This document shows, piece after piece, positions 9,168 to 17,054 of a stretch of 64,000 bases of DNA. The stretch is from assembly GCA_021823525.1 (NCBI GenBank), contig JAKANY010000010.1, positions 1 to 64,000 of the forward strand. Direction: 5' to 3'. The position numbers and the translations under genes were made by a program. The notes under the pieces were generated by a model that saw only the letters and a program-made list of their open reading frames with translations, was not told where the DNA came from and did not search any database. Source of the DNA: Actinomycetes bacterium (GTDB taxonomy: Bacteria > Actinomycetota > Acidimicrobiia > Acidimicrobiales > RAAP-2). How positions within the stretch are numbered: the stretch's first letter is position 1; each line of letters opens with the position of its first letter.

Positions 9168-9443
9168 GTGAACAAGGCCGAGTTGGTAGAGGCTGTGGCC
9201 GCCGAGAGTGGCGCCACCAAGAGCACGGTGGCAGAGGTCCTCAAGGCCTTCGAGGACGTCGTCGTGCACAACGTCGCCAAGGGAGAGAAGGTCGTGCTGT
9301 CGGGCTTCGTGGCGTTCGAGCGCGTGCAGCGCAAGGCGCGCACGGCGCGCAACCCGCAGACCGGCGAGGCGATCCAGGTGAGCGCGTCGCGCGCACCCAA
9401 GGTCACGATCGGCTCGACGTTCAAGAAGGCCGTCAAGGGCTAG
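9168..9443 (+). CDS. hup: HU-family nucleoid DNA-binding protein
   Basis: A 91-residue HU/IHF histone-like protein that binds DNA non-specifically as a dimer and compacts the nucleoid. It starts MNKAELVEAVAAESG and has the DNA-gripping arm ARTARNPQTGEAIQV and the C-terminal GSTFKKAVKG. Length is that of classical HU; there is no Lys/Ala-rich tail as in mycobacterial HupB. The GTG start is preceded by AAGGAG (9155-9160) seven bases upstream, one of the clearest ribosome sites in the window. It is monocistronic and ends in a strong terminator. Confidence 0.97.
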   Translation: MNKAELVEAVAAESGATKSTVAEVLKAFEDVVVHNVAKGEKVVLSGFVAFERVQRKARTARNPQTGEAIQVSASRAPKVTIGSTFKKAVKG

Positions 9444-9453
9444 GAACTCGCAT

Positions 9454-9495
9454 AAGCAGAAGGCCCCCGGCGAACGCCGGGGGCCTTCTGCTTTT
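9454..9495 (+). terminator. Rho-independent terminator after hup
   Basis: Perfect 19-base arms AAGCAGAAGGCCCCCGGCG (9454-9472) and its complement (9475-9493), tightly closed, followed by a short T run (TTTT at 9492-9495). It lies 10 bases after the hup stop and 15 before the rpmA stop on the other strand, so it may serve both converging transcripts; the T run favours the plus strand. Confidence 0.92.
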
Positions 9496-9510
9496 CGTGG
9501 TCGTGCCGCG

Positions 9511-9762
9511 CTACGCGCTCACCACGTCGATGCGCTTGCGGCCCCCGCGGAACGCGAAGTGCACGGTGCCGTCCTTGAGCGCGAACAGCGTGTCGTCGCG
9601 CCCGATCCCGACATTGGCGCCCGCGTGGAACTGCGTACCGCGCTGGCGCACCAGGATGCTGCCCGCGGTCACCGCAGTGCCGTCGAAGGTCTTCACGCCC
9701 AGGCGCTGCGCGTTCGAGTCGCGCCCGTTGCGCGTGGAGCCGCCACCCTTGGTCTTGGACAT
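9511..9762 (-). CDS. rpmA: 50S ribosomal protein L27
   Basis: Ribosomal protein L27 (83 residues), which reaches the peptidyl-transferase centre of the 50S subunit. [21 protein letters not shown] and [26 protein letters not shown] are the family signatures. The N terminus starts directly with the Gly/Arg-rich tail and lacks the cleavable extension seen in Firmicutes. It follows rplU by 10 bases and ends at the hup terminator, so obg is not co-transcribed with it as it is in most bacteria. Confidence 0.98.
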   Translation of the reverse strand: MSKTKGGGSTRNGRDSNAQRLGVKTFDGTAVTAGSILVRQRGTQFHAGANVGIGRDDTLFALKDGTVHFAFRGGRKRIDVVSA

Positions 9763-9772
9763 GTCGCTCTCC

Positions 9773-10084
9773 TTAGGCCGGGGTCGCGATCGAGGTGATC
9801 TCGACGGTGGAGTACTTCTGGCGGTGGCCCCAGTGCTTGCGCTGGTTGGCCTTGGCCTTGTAGGTGAGGCCGTGGATCTTGGGCCCCTTCTCCTCGCCCA
9901 CGACGGTCGCGGTCACCGATGCGCCGGCGAGGGCCGGACCGGCCAGGACCGTCTCCCCATCCACGATGAGCGTGGGCGCGAAGCTCACCACCTCTCCAAT
10001 CGCCTCGGTGCGCCGATCGACGCGAACGATCTGGCCCTCGGTCACTCGCTCTTGGGACGTGCCCACTCGAATCACGGCGTACAT
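9773..10084 (-). CDS. rplU: 50S ribosomal protein L21
   Basis: Ribosomal protein L21 (103 residues), a 23S rRNA-binding protein of the large subunit. [22 protein letters not shown] at the N terminus (shown here in family form) and [19 protein letters not shown] at the C terminus are diagnostic. It is the first gene of rplU-rpmA. There is no Shine-Dalgarno; TAGACT ends ten bases before the ATG, indicating a leaderless or near-leaderless mRNA. Confidence 0.98.
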   Translation of the reverse strand: MYAVIRVGTSQERVTEGQIVRVDRRTEAIGEVVSFAPTLIVDGETVLAGPALAGASVTATVVGEEKGPKIHGLTYKAKANQRKHWGHRQKYSTVEITSIATPA

Positions 10085-10093
10085 AGGGTCTCT

Positions 10094-10099
10094 AGTCTA
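10094..10099 (-). promoter_or_regulatory. -10 box of rplU (leaderless type)
   Basis: TAGACT on the minus strand, nine bases before the rplU ATG, with no ribosome-binding site between. Confidence 0.6.
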
Positions 10100-10121
10100 G
10101 CCGATGCGTCTGTGGCCGCGG

Positions 10122-11696
10122 TCACAGTCCGGGGGCGATCACGAAGCCTCGGCCGTCACACACGGTGCACACGGTCGAGACCGACTCGAGAAGCCCCTCG
10201 TTGACGCGCTTGCGCGTCATCTCGACGAGTCCGAGCTCGGAGATGTCGAAGACCTGCGTACGGGTCTTGTCGCGCGACAGCGCCTGGCGCAGCGTGGACG
10301 CCACGGCCTCCCGGTTCGCCTTGGCCTCCATGTCGATGAAGTCGATGACGATGATGCCCCCGATGTCGCGCAGGCGCAGCTGGCGTGCCACCTCCTCGGC
10401 GGCCTCCAGGTTGTTGCGGAAGACCGTCTCCTCGAGGTTGTTCTTGCCCACGTTCTTGCCCGTGTTGACGTCGATGACCGTCAGGGCCTCGGTCCTCTCG
10501 ATGATCAGCGAGCCGCCCGAGGGCAGGAACACCTTGCGGTCCAGGGCGCGGTGGAGCTGCTCGTGCACGAAGTAGCGCTCGAAGAGGGGCAGCGTCTCGC
10601 GCGACTGGTCGTAGAACTCGATGCGGTCGGCGAGCTCGGGATTCACGGCCGTTACGTACTCGCGCACCTTGGCGTACAGCTCCGCGTCGTCGATCAGGAC
10701 GCCCCGGTAGTCGTCATTGAGCTCCTCGCGCAGGACGCGCACCGCGAGGTCGAGGTCCCGGTAGACGAGTCGCGGTTGGTTCGAGCGCGCCACCTCGGCC
10801 TCGATGGCGTCCCACTTCTCGGCCAGCGAGGCGACGTCCCGCGCGAGGTCATCGGCCGAGACGCCCTCGGCCGCGGTGCGGATGATGACGCCGTGGCGCT
10901 CCGGCTTCACGTCGTCGACGATCTTGCGCAGGCGGCGCCGCTCGTTGTCGGGAAGTCGCTTGGAGATGCCCACGGTGGCCGAGTTGGGCACCAGGACGAC
11001 GAAGCGGCCCGCCAGCGAGACCTCCTGGGTGAGTCGCGCCCCCTTGGCCCCGATGGCGTTCTTGGTCACTTGGCACACGATGGTCTGGCCCGCGCGCAGC
11101 ATCTCCTCGATCCGGCGCGCGGCGGGCGGGCCCTCCACGTCGTCGTCGAGGGAGACGTCGTTGCGGTAGAGGACCGCGTTCTTGGGGATCCCGATGTCCA
11201 CGAACGCCAGCTCCATGCCGGGCAGCACGTTCTGGATCCGCCCGACGTAGATGTTGCCGTCGATCTGGTTGGTCTCGTCGGCCGTCTTGGCGACGATGTA
11301 CTCGACCATGGAGCGGCCCTCGACCGTCGCGATGTGGGTGGCCTGGGGCGTGCCGTGCACGCACATCAGGTAGCGCCCCTGGGCTCGCGAGCGGCGCTCC
11401 CCTCCGCGCCGCCGGCGCCGGGACCGCGACGCCGGCGCGTCGGCAGCGGCGGGGGCCGACGCCTCGACCGGTGCTTCGGCCACGACGACGGCGCGCTGGC
11501 CCGAACCGCGACCCCCGCGTCCCCGTCCGCCGCGGCGGCGCCGTGAGCCTCCTCCGGAGCCCGCCGGAGACCCGGCGGGCGTGTTCACAGGACTGGGCGC
11601 CGGACTCGGCCGGGTGTCACCAATCTTGGGTGCCGGCCGAACGTCCCCAATGCGGGGACCGGTCGGGTGGTCGTTGGCAGTGTTCTCGTCGCTCAC
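10122..11696 (-). CDS. rne: Ribonuclease E/G family endoribonuclease
   Basis: A 524-residue Rne/Rng single-strand endoribonuclease involved in mRNA decay and rRNA processing. A low-complexity N-terminal region (1-110) holds Pro-rich repeats and Arg/Gly clusters (51-66, 91-103); then come the S1 RNA-binding part (GNIYVGRIQNVLPGMELAFVDIG, about 148-169), the catalytic Asp residues in VIDVNTGKN and IVIDFIDM, and the zinc link CTVCDGRG near the C terminus. The disordered part is thus N-terminal, the reverse of E. coli RNase E. GTG at 11696 is chosen because AAGGAG lies eight bases upstream. It is separated from mrdA by a 250-base leader that may contain an upstream ORF. Confidence 0.93.
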   Translation of the reverse strand: MSDENTANDHPTGPRIGDVRPAPKIGDTRPSPAPSPVNTPAGSPAGSGGGSRRRRGGRGRGGRGSGQRAVVVAEAPVEASAPAAADAPASRSRRRRRGGERRSRAQGRYLMCVHGTPQATHIATVEGRSMVEYIVAKTADETNQIDGNIYVGRIQNVLPGMELAFVDIGIPKNAVLYRNDVSLDDDVEGPPAARRIEEMLRAGQTIVCQVTKNAIGAKGARLTQEVSLAGRFVVLVPNSATVGISKRLPDNERRRLRKIVDDVKPERHGVIIRTAAEGVSADDLARDVASLAEKWDAIEAEVARSNQPRLVYRDLDLAVRVLREELNDDYRGVLIDDAELYAKVREYVTAVNPELADRIEFYDQSRETLPLFERYFVHEQLHRALDRKVFLPSGGSLIIERTEALTVIDVNTGKNVGKNNLEETVFRNNLEAAEEVARQLRLRDIGGIIVIDFIDMEAKANREAVASTLRQALSRDKTRTQVFDISELGLVEMTRKRVNEGLLESVSTVCTVCDGRGFVIAPGL

Positions 11697-11925
11697 GACG
11701 GGCGCTCCTTGCGTTCTCGATGAGGTGCGCACCGCGGGGTGCGCGCCAATGGCGTTCCCGGGGGCTCGTCGGAGCTCCCTCGGGACTGGCCGACAGCGTG
11801 ACCAGGAGTAATGCCGTCCACATCCCCTCGTCGAGGAGTTGCCTCGTCTCGGATGTCACCACATCGTCTCCGCTCGGGCCGACCGGCCCGCTGCCGTGGC
11901 CGCGCGCCCTGCGCAGCCTTCCCAC
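11617..11925 (-). CDS. Candidate leaderless upstream ORF overlapping rne
   Basis: A possible 102-codon ORF starting at a GTG placed exactly six bases after TAGCCT (11932-11937), the same arrangement as a dozen real genes here. It runs through the rne leader, passes the rne GTG in another frame and stops 80 bases inside rne. The protein has a short hydrophobic patch (MWTALLLVTLSA) but resembles no family I know. G+C at third positions is about 77% by my count before the rne start, lower than real genes nearby, so it may be regulatory translation or chance rather than a conserved protein. Confidence 0.35.
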   Translation of the reverse strand: MGRLRRARGHGSGPVGPSGDDVVTSETRQLLDEGMWTALLLVTLSASPEGAPTSPRERHWRAPRGAHLIENARSARRERREHCQRPPDRSPHWGRSAGTQDW

Positions 11926-11931
11926 GGCTCC

Positions 11932-11937
11932 AGGCTA
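11932..11937 (-). promoter_or_regulatory. Candidate -10 box for the rne leader transcript
   Basis: TAGCCT just downstream of the mrdA stop codon. It predicts a start near 11925 and a leader of about 230 bases for rne. The leader includes the perfect palindrome GGTGCGCACC and a near-repeat of it (GGTGCGCGCC) around 11731-11754. Confidence 0.45.
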
Positions 11938-11946
11938 CACCGAGAC

Positions 11947-14175
11947 TCAGCCGCGAGGAACGCTGGTCGAGGTCGTGGGGGTCGAGGACGTCGTGGTCGA
12001 AGCCGCCGGGACCGTGGTCGACGTGCTCGCGCCGGCAGGCGTAGTCGTCGTAGAGGTGCCGCCCGACGAGGGTGTCGTGGTCGAGGTGGTCGCGGTGCCC
12101 GGCAGGTGCGACCCCAGCGTCAAGGCCGGGACGGGGTGGGCGAACAGGTAGCTGAACGTCTTGGCCACCACCGGGGCGGCAGCGTTCGCACCGTAGCCGC
12201 CCTCCCCGATGACGCAGGCCACGACGTAGCGCGGGTGGCCGACGGGGCCGAAGGCGACGAAGAGCGAGTTCGGCTCGAGGCCCGGGGCGTTGGAGGCAGT
12301 CCCCGTCTTGCCGGCCAGGACGTACTGGGAGATCGAGAAGGTCGCGTCGTGCTGGAACGCGTAGTAGCCCGTGCCGCGCGGATTGGCGATCACGCCGATG
12401 AGGCCCTGGAGGATGGGGTCGCGCACCGACGCGGGCAGGTCGACGTGTCCCACGACGCGCGGGCGGTAGCGCAAGATGACGCGTCCCGCCGGGTTGCGGA
12501 TGGCCGCGGCGACCTCGGGGGCGTAGCGCGTCCCGCCGTTGGCGAAGGTGGCGTAGGCGTCCGCCAGCTCGATGGGGGTGATCACGGTGGCGCCCTGGCC
12601 GAAGGCCATCTCGATGTTGTCGCCCGTGTACCACGCCACCGTGGGGAACGCCTTGGGCGCCTCGCGGTGGAGGATCTTGCGCACCGCTGGCGAGTCCACC
12701 CGTCCCTCGACCTCGTTGGGCAGGTCGATGTTGGTGAACTGGCCCAATCCGTAGCGCTCAGCGACGTTCTGGATCGCCGTCTGCCCGTAGCGGCGCTGGT
12801 GGACCCAGAAGAGGTAGCCCAGGTTGTAGAAGTAGTAGTCCGACGACACCGTGAGGGCGAGGGGCAGGTTGACCAGCCCGTTGCCGTAGGTCTCGGCGTC
12901 GTGGAAGAGGCAGCCGTGGTACCCCTGGAGGCAGCCGGGGACCTTGTAGATGCCCGTGTCGTTGACCGTCGCGGTGGGTGAGAAGATGCCGGTCTGCATC
13001 ATGGCGGTCGCCGTGGCGAGCTTGAAGGTGCTCCCCGGGGTGTAGAGGCCCTGGATCGCGTAGTTGTTGAACGCCCCGCTCTTGGCCAGTGCCAGGTACG
13101 TCTTCTCGGATAGGCCGTGGGTGAACGAGTTCAGGTTGTACGACGGGAAGCTGGCCATGGCCAGGACGGCCCCCGTGTTGGGATCCATGACCACGGCGGC
13201 GCCGTTGGGTGCCTGGGGGTAGTGGTGCGACACGGGGTCGTACGTCCGGCGATCCGTCAGGATCTGGGTGGCCAGGTACCCCTGGAGGGCCTCTTGGAGG
13301 GGGAGGTCGAGATTGAGCTCCACGGTGTCGCCCGGGACCGGAGGGGTCACGCGCGCCGTCGCCAGGACGTTGCCGTAGGCGTCGACCTCGACCGTCCGCG
13401 TCCCGTCGTGACCTCGCAGGTACTGCTCGTAGAAGGCCTCGATACCGGTCTTGCCGATCTGCGACGTGGTCTGGTAGCCCTGGTTCGGGTGGGCGGCGAT
13501 CTCGGCCCCGGTGATGGGCCCGACGTAGCCCAGCACGGGCGCCGCGACGCCACCGCCCGCCGGATACGTGCGTGTGGCGACGTTGACGATGCTGATTCCG
13601 GGGAACTGGCTGGCGTGCAGCTTGAGGTACTCGACGACGTGCGCTGGCGCGTCGATCATGATGGGAGCGGGCTCGTAGGGGTCGTACTGGGGGTTGTTGA
13701 GCGCCGCGTTGATGGCTGAGACGCTCACCCCGGTCAGGGCGGACAAGGACCCCTTGATGGCCGGATCGAGCGCGGCCTCGGCACGTGAGAGCTCGACCTC
13801 GGTCGTCACGCGGTTGGCGACGAGGGCTTGGCCCGATCGCGACACGATCAGTCCCCGTGGTGCGGGGATGGGACTCACGCGCAAGGAGTTCGCGTCCACG
13901 GTCGCGACCGCGGTGCGAAAGTCGAGGACCTGGAGGGCGAAGAGACGCGCCAGCAGGACGACGAGCAGGACTAGGAAGAACCCGCCGATGATGCGCCAGC
14001 GGCGCTCGGGACGAGCCTGCACCTCCTCGGGCGGGGCCACGAGGTCGCGAATGCCGACGGGTCGCCGGGCGTTGATCACGCGTCCGCGGCGCCGGAACGG
14101 ATTGAGCGACTCCCACGGGCGCCACAGCCGCGAGAAGAGTGAGCCCGTCGGACGCTCGCGCCACGACCTCCTCAC
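11947..14175 (-). CDS. mrdA: Penicillin-binding protein 2 (class B, elongasome)
   Basis: A 742-residue class B penicillin-binding protein, the peptidoglycan transpeptidase of the rod-elongation machine. Segments: cytoplasmic Arg-rich N terminus (1-60), one membrane helix (61-83), dimerisation/pedestal domain, then the transpeptidase domain with STFK (382-385), SSD in TVSSDYYFYNLG, and KTG (623-625). A Thr/Ser/Pro low-complexity tail of about 50 residues (693-742) would be extracellular. GTG 14175 overlaps the mreD stop as GTGA, completing mreBCD-mrdA. RodA, the usual partner gene, does not follow; rne does. Confidence 0.94.
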   Translation of the reverse strand: MRRSWRERPTGSLFSRLWRPWESLNPFRRRGRVINARRPVGIRDLVAPPEEVQARPERRWRIIGGFFLVLLVVLLARLFALQVLDFRTAVATVDANSLRVSPIPAPRGLIVSRSGQALVANRVTTEVELSRAEAALDPAIKGSLSALTGVSVSAINAALNNPQYDPYEPAPIMIDAPAHVVEYLKLHASQFPGISIVNVATRTYPAGGGVAAPVLGYVGPITGAEIAAHPNQGYQTTSQIGKTGIEAFYEQYLRGHDGTRTVEVDAYGNVLATARVTPPVPGDTVELNLDLPLQEALQGYLATQILTDRRTYDPVSHHYPQAPNGAAVVMDPNTGAVLAMASFPSYNLNSFTHGLSEKTYLALAKSGAFNNYAIQGLYTPGSTFKLATATAMMQTGIFSPTATVNDTGIYKVPGCLQGYHGCLFHDAETYGNGLVNLPLALTVSSDYYFYNLGYLFWVHQRRYGQTAIQNVAERYGLGQFTNIDLPNEVEGRVDSPAVRKILHREAPKAFPTVAWYTGDNIEMAFGQGATVITPIELADAYATFANGGTRYAPEVAAAIRNPAGRVILRYRPRVVGHVDLPASVRDPILQGLIGVIANPRGTGYYAFQHDATFSISQYVLAGKTGTASNAPGLEPNSLFVAFGPVGHPRYVVACVIGEGGYGANAAAPVVAKTFSYLFAHPVPALTLGSHLPGTATTSTTTPSSGGTSTTTTPAGASTSTTVPAASTTTSSTPTTSTSVPRG

Positions 14176-14681
14176 GACCGACCCCGCGGTCCCAGCGTCA
14201 CGCGACGCGCCAGACGCCCGAGGGGTCGCGCGATCACGGCGAAGGCGATCGCGTTGGCGGCCATCGTCGCCAGGACGTCGTCGTGCCACATTCCCGGGTC
14301 GCGCGCGACGGTTCCCAGGATGACGAACGCAGCCGGGGCGAACGCTCCCGCGACGCCGGCCAGCGCCGGGGGGACCCACCAGGCGGCCGAGTCCAGGTCA
14401 CCGACGCCCTCGCGTCCGAGCCGTGCGGCGAACCACGCCAGGGCCAGCGCCACCAGGATCGTCAGGCCGAACGGCGTCGTGCTGTGGGTGTCGAACAGGA
14501 GGCCCGACAGCGCCGCCACCCAGAGGGCCAGACCCCGGGCGCCGGTCATCCCCACGACGAAGGGCCAGAGCCACACCAGCATGATCACCGCGCCCCCGGC
14601 CCGCAGCGTCGACAGCAGCTGGAGCTGGATGGCCACCACGAGGAGTGTCAGGACCGTCAGCGGGACCACCGCTCGATTCAC
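14172..14681 (-). CDS. mreD: Rod shape-determining protein MreD
   Basis: A 169-residue polytopic membrane protein with about five hydrophobic segments (VVPLTVLTLLVVAIQLQLL at the start), matching MreD in size, topology and position between mreC and mrdA. MreD is the membrane component that links MreB/MreC to the elongation synthases; it has few invariant residues, so the call rests largely on context. Start GTG 14681 and stop overlap mreC and mrdA by four bases each (GTGA), implying translational coupling. Confidence 0.85.
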   Translation of the reverse strand: MNRAVVPLTVLTLLVVAIQLQLLSTLRAGGAVIMLVWLWPFVVGMTGARGLALWVAALSGLLFDTHSTTPFGLTILVALALAWFAARLGREGVGDLDSAAWWVPPALAGVAGAFAPAAFVILGTVARDPGMWHDDVLATMAANAIAFAVIARPLGRLARRVTLGPRGRS

Positions 14682-15496
14682 GTCGAGGGCTCCCAGAGGA
14701 TCACGTCAACGTAGAAGAGGTGTGCGAGGTCGGCCGCCGGGACGGCCCGAACGCTGTAGGTGCCCGAGCCGGCGCTCCCCGCGACCTCCGAGACGCGCGC
14801 GACGGGCAACCCGGGCGGGAACAGGCCGCCGTTGAGCCCATCGGTGGACAGCAGCTCGCCCCGGCTCGGCGGGCGGCTCAGCGCCGCGGCGCTGGCCACG
14901 AGGGCATTGCCCATGCCATCACCGCCCAGGACGAACGAGTTGGCTCCGGAACCGTACGTCACGCCCACGACGCTCTGGCCGTCGTTGATCATACGCACCG
15001 TCGCGCCGTTGGGCGTGGTCGAGATCACCACGCCCACCAGGCCTCCGTTGGCTACGACGGGCATGCCGACGAGCACGCCCTGGTCCTGGCCGCGCGAGAT
15101 GTCAAAGGTCGCCGCGAAGTTGGTCGGCGAGAACGTCGTGACCTGTGCGGCCACGGTGGCCAAACGGCCCACGAACGGAACGTGGAGCTCGGTGGTCAAC
15201 TGCGTCAGCTGACGGTCCAGGGCCCAGGACTCGGCGGCACGCTGCCGGGCGCGACCCAACTCGTAGCGCAGTCGCTGGTTCTGCGCCACGACGTCGCTGT
15301 AGTTGATCGCCCCGGCCAGCAGGTGACCGACGGGCAGAGATACCTCGTCGACGGTCCACGCGAAGGGTTCGACGATCAGGTTCGCCACGCGACGGAGACC
15401 CGAGATCACGCCCACGGTCAGGTAGAGGACCGTCACGATGACCAGCCCCGTGACCCCCAGGGTCCAGGCGCGCCGCTTGGAACGGTCGCTGGCCAC
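14678..15496 (-). CDS. mreC: Rod shape-determining protein MreC
   Basis: A 272-residue MreC: one N-terminal membrane anchor (about 11-33), a coiled-coil-like segment (AQNQRLRYELGRARQRAAES, about 70-90) and the C-terminal extracytoplasmic beta domain with VVANGGLVGVV and NGGLFPPGLPVARVSEV. It organises PBP2 and the elongasome outside the membrane. The GTG start lies three bases after the mreB stop and the gene overlaps mreD by four. Confidence 0.95.
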   Translation of the reverse strand: MASDRSKRRAWTLGVTGLVIVTVLYLTVGVISGLRRVANLIVEPFAWTVDEVSLPVGHLLAGAINYSDVVAQNQRLRYELGRARQRAAESWALDRQLTQLTTELHVPFVGRLATVAAQVTTFSPTNFAATFDISRGQDQGVLVGMPVVANGGLVGVVISTTPNGATVRMINDGQSVVGVTYGSGANSFVLGGDGMGNALVASAAALSRPPSRGELLSTDGLNGGLFPPGLPVARVSEVAGSAGSGTYSVRAVPAADLAHLFYVDVILWEPST

Positions 15497-15499
15497 GGG

Positions 15500-16531
15500 C
15501 TAGCGAGCCGGGCTGGACTTCAACACCCGCGAGAAGGTCTCCAACTCCTCCAGGCACATCCCACTCCCCAGCGCCACGCAGTTCAGCGGGTCGTTGGCGA
15601 TGACGATGGGCATGTTCGTCTCGACCTCGAGACGCTGGGCGATGCCGTTGAGCAGCGCCCCCCCTCCGGTGAGCACGATGCCCTGCTCCATGAGGTCGGC
15701 GGCCAGCTCGGGCGGCGTCCGGTCCAAGGTCACCTTGACGGCGTCGACGATCGCTTGGACCGGCTCCTCGATGGCCTGGCGGATCTGCTCGGTGGAGATC
15801 ACCACGGTCTTGGGCAGGCCGGTCACCAGGTCACGCCCCCGGATCTCGGCGCGCAGCTCGGTCTCGAGCGGATAGGCCGAGCCGAGCTGGATCTTGATCT
15901 CCTCGGCGGTGCGCTCGCCGAGCGCGAGCTGGAACTCCTTCTTCACGAAGGCGACGATCGCCTCGTCGAGCTCGTCGCCCCCGACGCGGATCGACTGGCT
16001 GGTCACGATGCCGCCCAGCGAGATGACCGCGACCTCGGTGGTCCCCCCACCGATGTCCACGACCATGTTGCCGCTCGGCTCGTGCACCGGCAGGCCCGCG
16101 CCGATGGCCGCCGCCATGGGCTCCTCGATGATGTAGGCCTTGCGCGCGCCGGCGAACTCCGCGGCCTCCATAACGGCGCGCTGCTCGACGCCCGTGATGC
16201 CCGAGGGCACGCAGATGACCATCCGCGGCTTGGCGAAGCGACGCTGGTGCACGCGGTGGATGAAGTAGCGCAGCATCTTCTCGCAGATCTCGAAGTCGGC
16301 GATGACGCCGTCCTTGAGCGGTCGGATCGCCTGGATGTTGCTGGGCGTGCGTCCGATCATCCGCTTGGCCTCGGCGCCCACCGCCAGCGGCTTGCCGTCC
16401 TTGACATCGACGGCGACCACCGACGGCTCGTTCAGGATGATCCCGCGACCGCGGACGTAGACCAGCGTGTTGGCGGTGCCCAGGTCGACGGCCATGTCCC
16501 GACCCAGGACCGTAAAACGACTATCGACCAT
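15500..16531 (-). CDS. mreB: Rod shape-determining protein MreB
   Basis: The 343-residue bacterial actin homologue that forms membrane-associated filaments directing lateral wall synthesis. Actin-fold motifs: DLGTANTLVYVRGRGI (phosphate 1), VVDIGGGTTEVAVIS (phosphate 2) and LTGGGALLNGI (adenosine). First gene of the shape operon. Its start has a weak AGAGGG ribosome site. The promoter (TAGCCT, 16574-16579) would produce a leader of about 36 bases that includes an eight-codon ORF. Confidence 0.98.
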   Translation of the reverse strand: MVDSRFTVLGRDMAVDLGTANTLVYVRGRGIILNEPSVVAVDVKDGKPLAVGAEAKRMIGRTPSNIQAIRPLKDGVIADFEICEKMLRYFIHRVHQRRFAKPRMVICVPSGITGVEQRAVMEAAEFAGARKAYIIEEPMAAAIGAGLPVHEPSGNMVVDIGGGTTEVAVISLGGIVTSQSIRVGGDELDEAIVAFVKKEFQLALGERTAEEIKIQLGSAYPLETELRAEIRGRDLVTGLPKTVVISTEQIRQAIEEPVQAIVDAVKVTLDRTPPELAADLMEQGIVLTGGGALLNGIAQRLEVETNMPIVIANDPLNCVALGSGMCLEELETFSRVLKSSPAR

Positions 16532-16540
16532 GATGACCCT

Positions 16541-16567
16541 CTATCGACGCGTCCCACGCGGACCCAT
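16541..16567 (-). CDS. Candidate 8-residue leaderless leader peptide of mreB
   Basis: ATG at 16567 lies exactly six bases after TAGCCT (16574-16579) and opens MGPRGTRR followed by TAG at 16543-16541, nine bases before the mreB ATG. The spacing copies the leaderless genes of the window. Translation would deliver ribosomes next to the weak mreB start, so it may couple or tune mreB translation. Too short for any homology judgement. Confidence 0.4.
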   Translation of the reverse strand: MGPRGTRR

Positions 16568-16573
16568 CCCACC

Positions 16574-16579
16574 AGGCTA
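16574..16579 (-). promoter_or_regulatory. Candidate -10 box of mreBCD-mrdA
   Basis: TAGCCT in the 80-base gap between ndk and mreB, on the minus strand. Inverted arms CGGACCC (16559-16565) and GGGTCCG (16590-16596) flank it. Confidence 0.5.
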
Positions 16580-16611
16580 GGGCACGAACGGGTCCGTCGA
16601 CCACCCGCGCC

Positions 16612-17022
16612 TCAAGCCAACTCGGGGAAGAAGATGCCGATCTCCCGCTGGGCCGACGCCGCCGAGTCCGATCCGTGCACCAGGTTCTCCCGAGTGATCA
16701 GCCCGAAGTCCCCGCGAATCGTCCCGGGAGCGGCCTCGAGGGGATTGGTCACGCCCATGAGCGAGCGCACCACGCCCCATACCTCGGGCACGCCCGAGAC
16801 GACCAGGATGAGCGAGGGTCCGCGGGTGATGAACTCGACCAGCGGCTCGTAGTAGGGCCGCCCCACGTGCTCGGCGTAGTGGAGCGCGGCGGTCGACGCG
16901 TCGATCGTGCGCACTTGGGCCGCCTCCAGGCGCAGGCCCTTGCGCTCCAAGCGCGCCACGATCTCGCCCGCCAGCCCTCGTTCGACGGCGTCGGGCTTGA
17001 TGATGACCAGGGTGCGATCCAC
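16612..17022 (-). CDS. ndk: Nucleoside diphosphate kinase
   Basis: A 136-residue NDK, which moves the gamma-phosphate from ATP to nucleoside diphosphates through a phosphohistidine. TLVIIKPDAVERGL, RPYYEPLVEFITRGP and NLVHGSDSAASAQREIGIFF are the signatures; the His in NLVHGSD is the catalytic one. Start GTG 17022. It follows folC by 32 bases but also has its own TAAGAT nine bases before the start and no Shine-Dalgarno. Confidence 0.98.
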   Translation of the reverse strand: MDRTLVIIKPDAVERGLAGEIVARLERKGLRLEAAQVRTIDASTAALHYAEHVGRPYYEPLVEFITRGPSLILVVSGVPEVWGVVRSLMGVTNPLEAAPGTIRGDFGLITRENLVHGSDSAASAQREIGIFFPELA

Positions 17023-17031
17023 GAGCGATGG

Positions 17032-17037
17032 ATCTTA
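17032..17037 (-). promoter_or_regulatory. -10 box of ndk (leaderless type)
   Basis: TAAGAT, nine bases before the GTG start of ndk, in the folC-ndk gap. Confidence 0.6.
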
Positions 17038-17054
17038 CTGTCGCGCCACGGGCA

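Noticed and set aside
9000-9269. N-terminal extension of the aminotransferase to 9269
   Set aside because: It would be antisense to the HU gene and its promoter, and class III aminotransferases do not carry such a segment.
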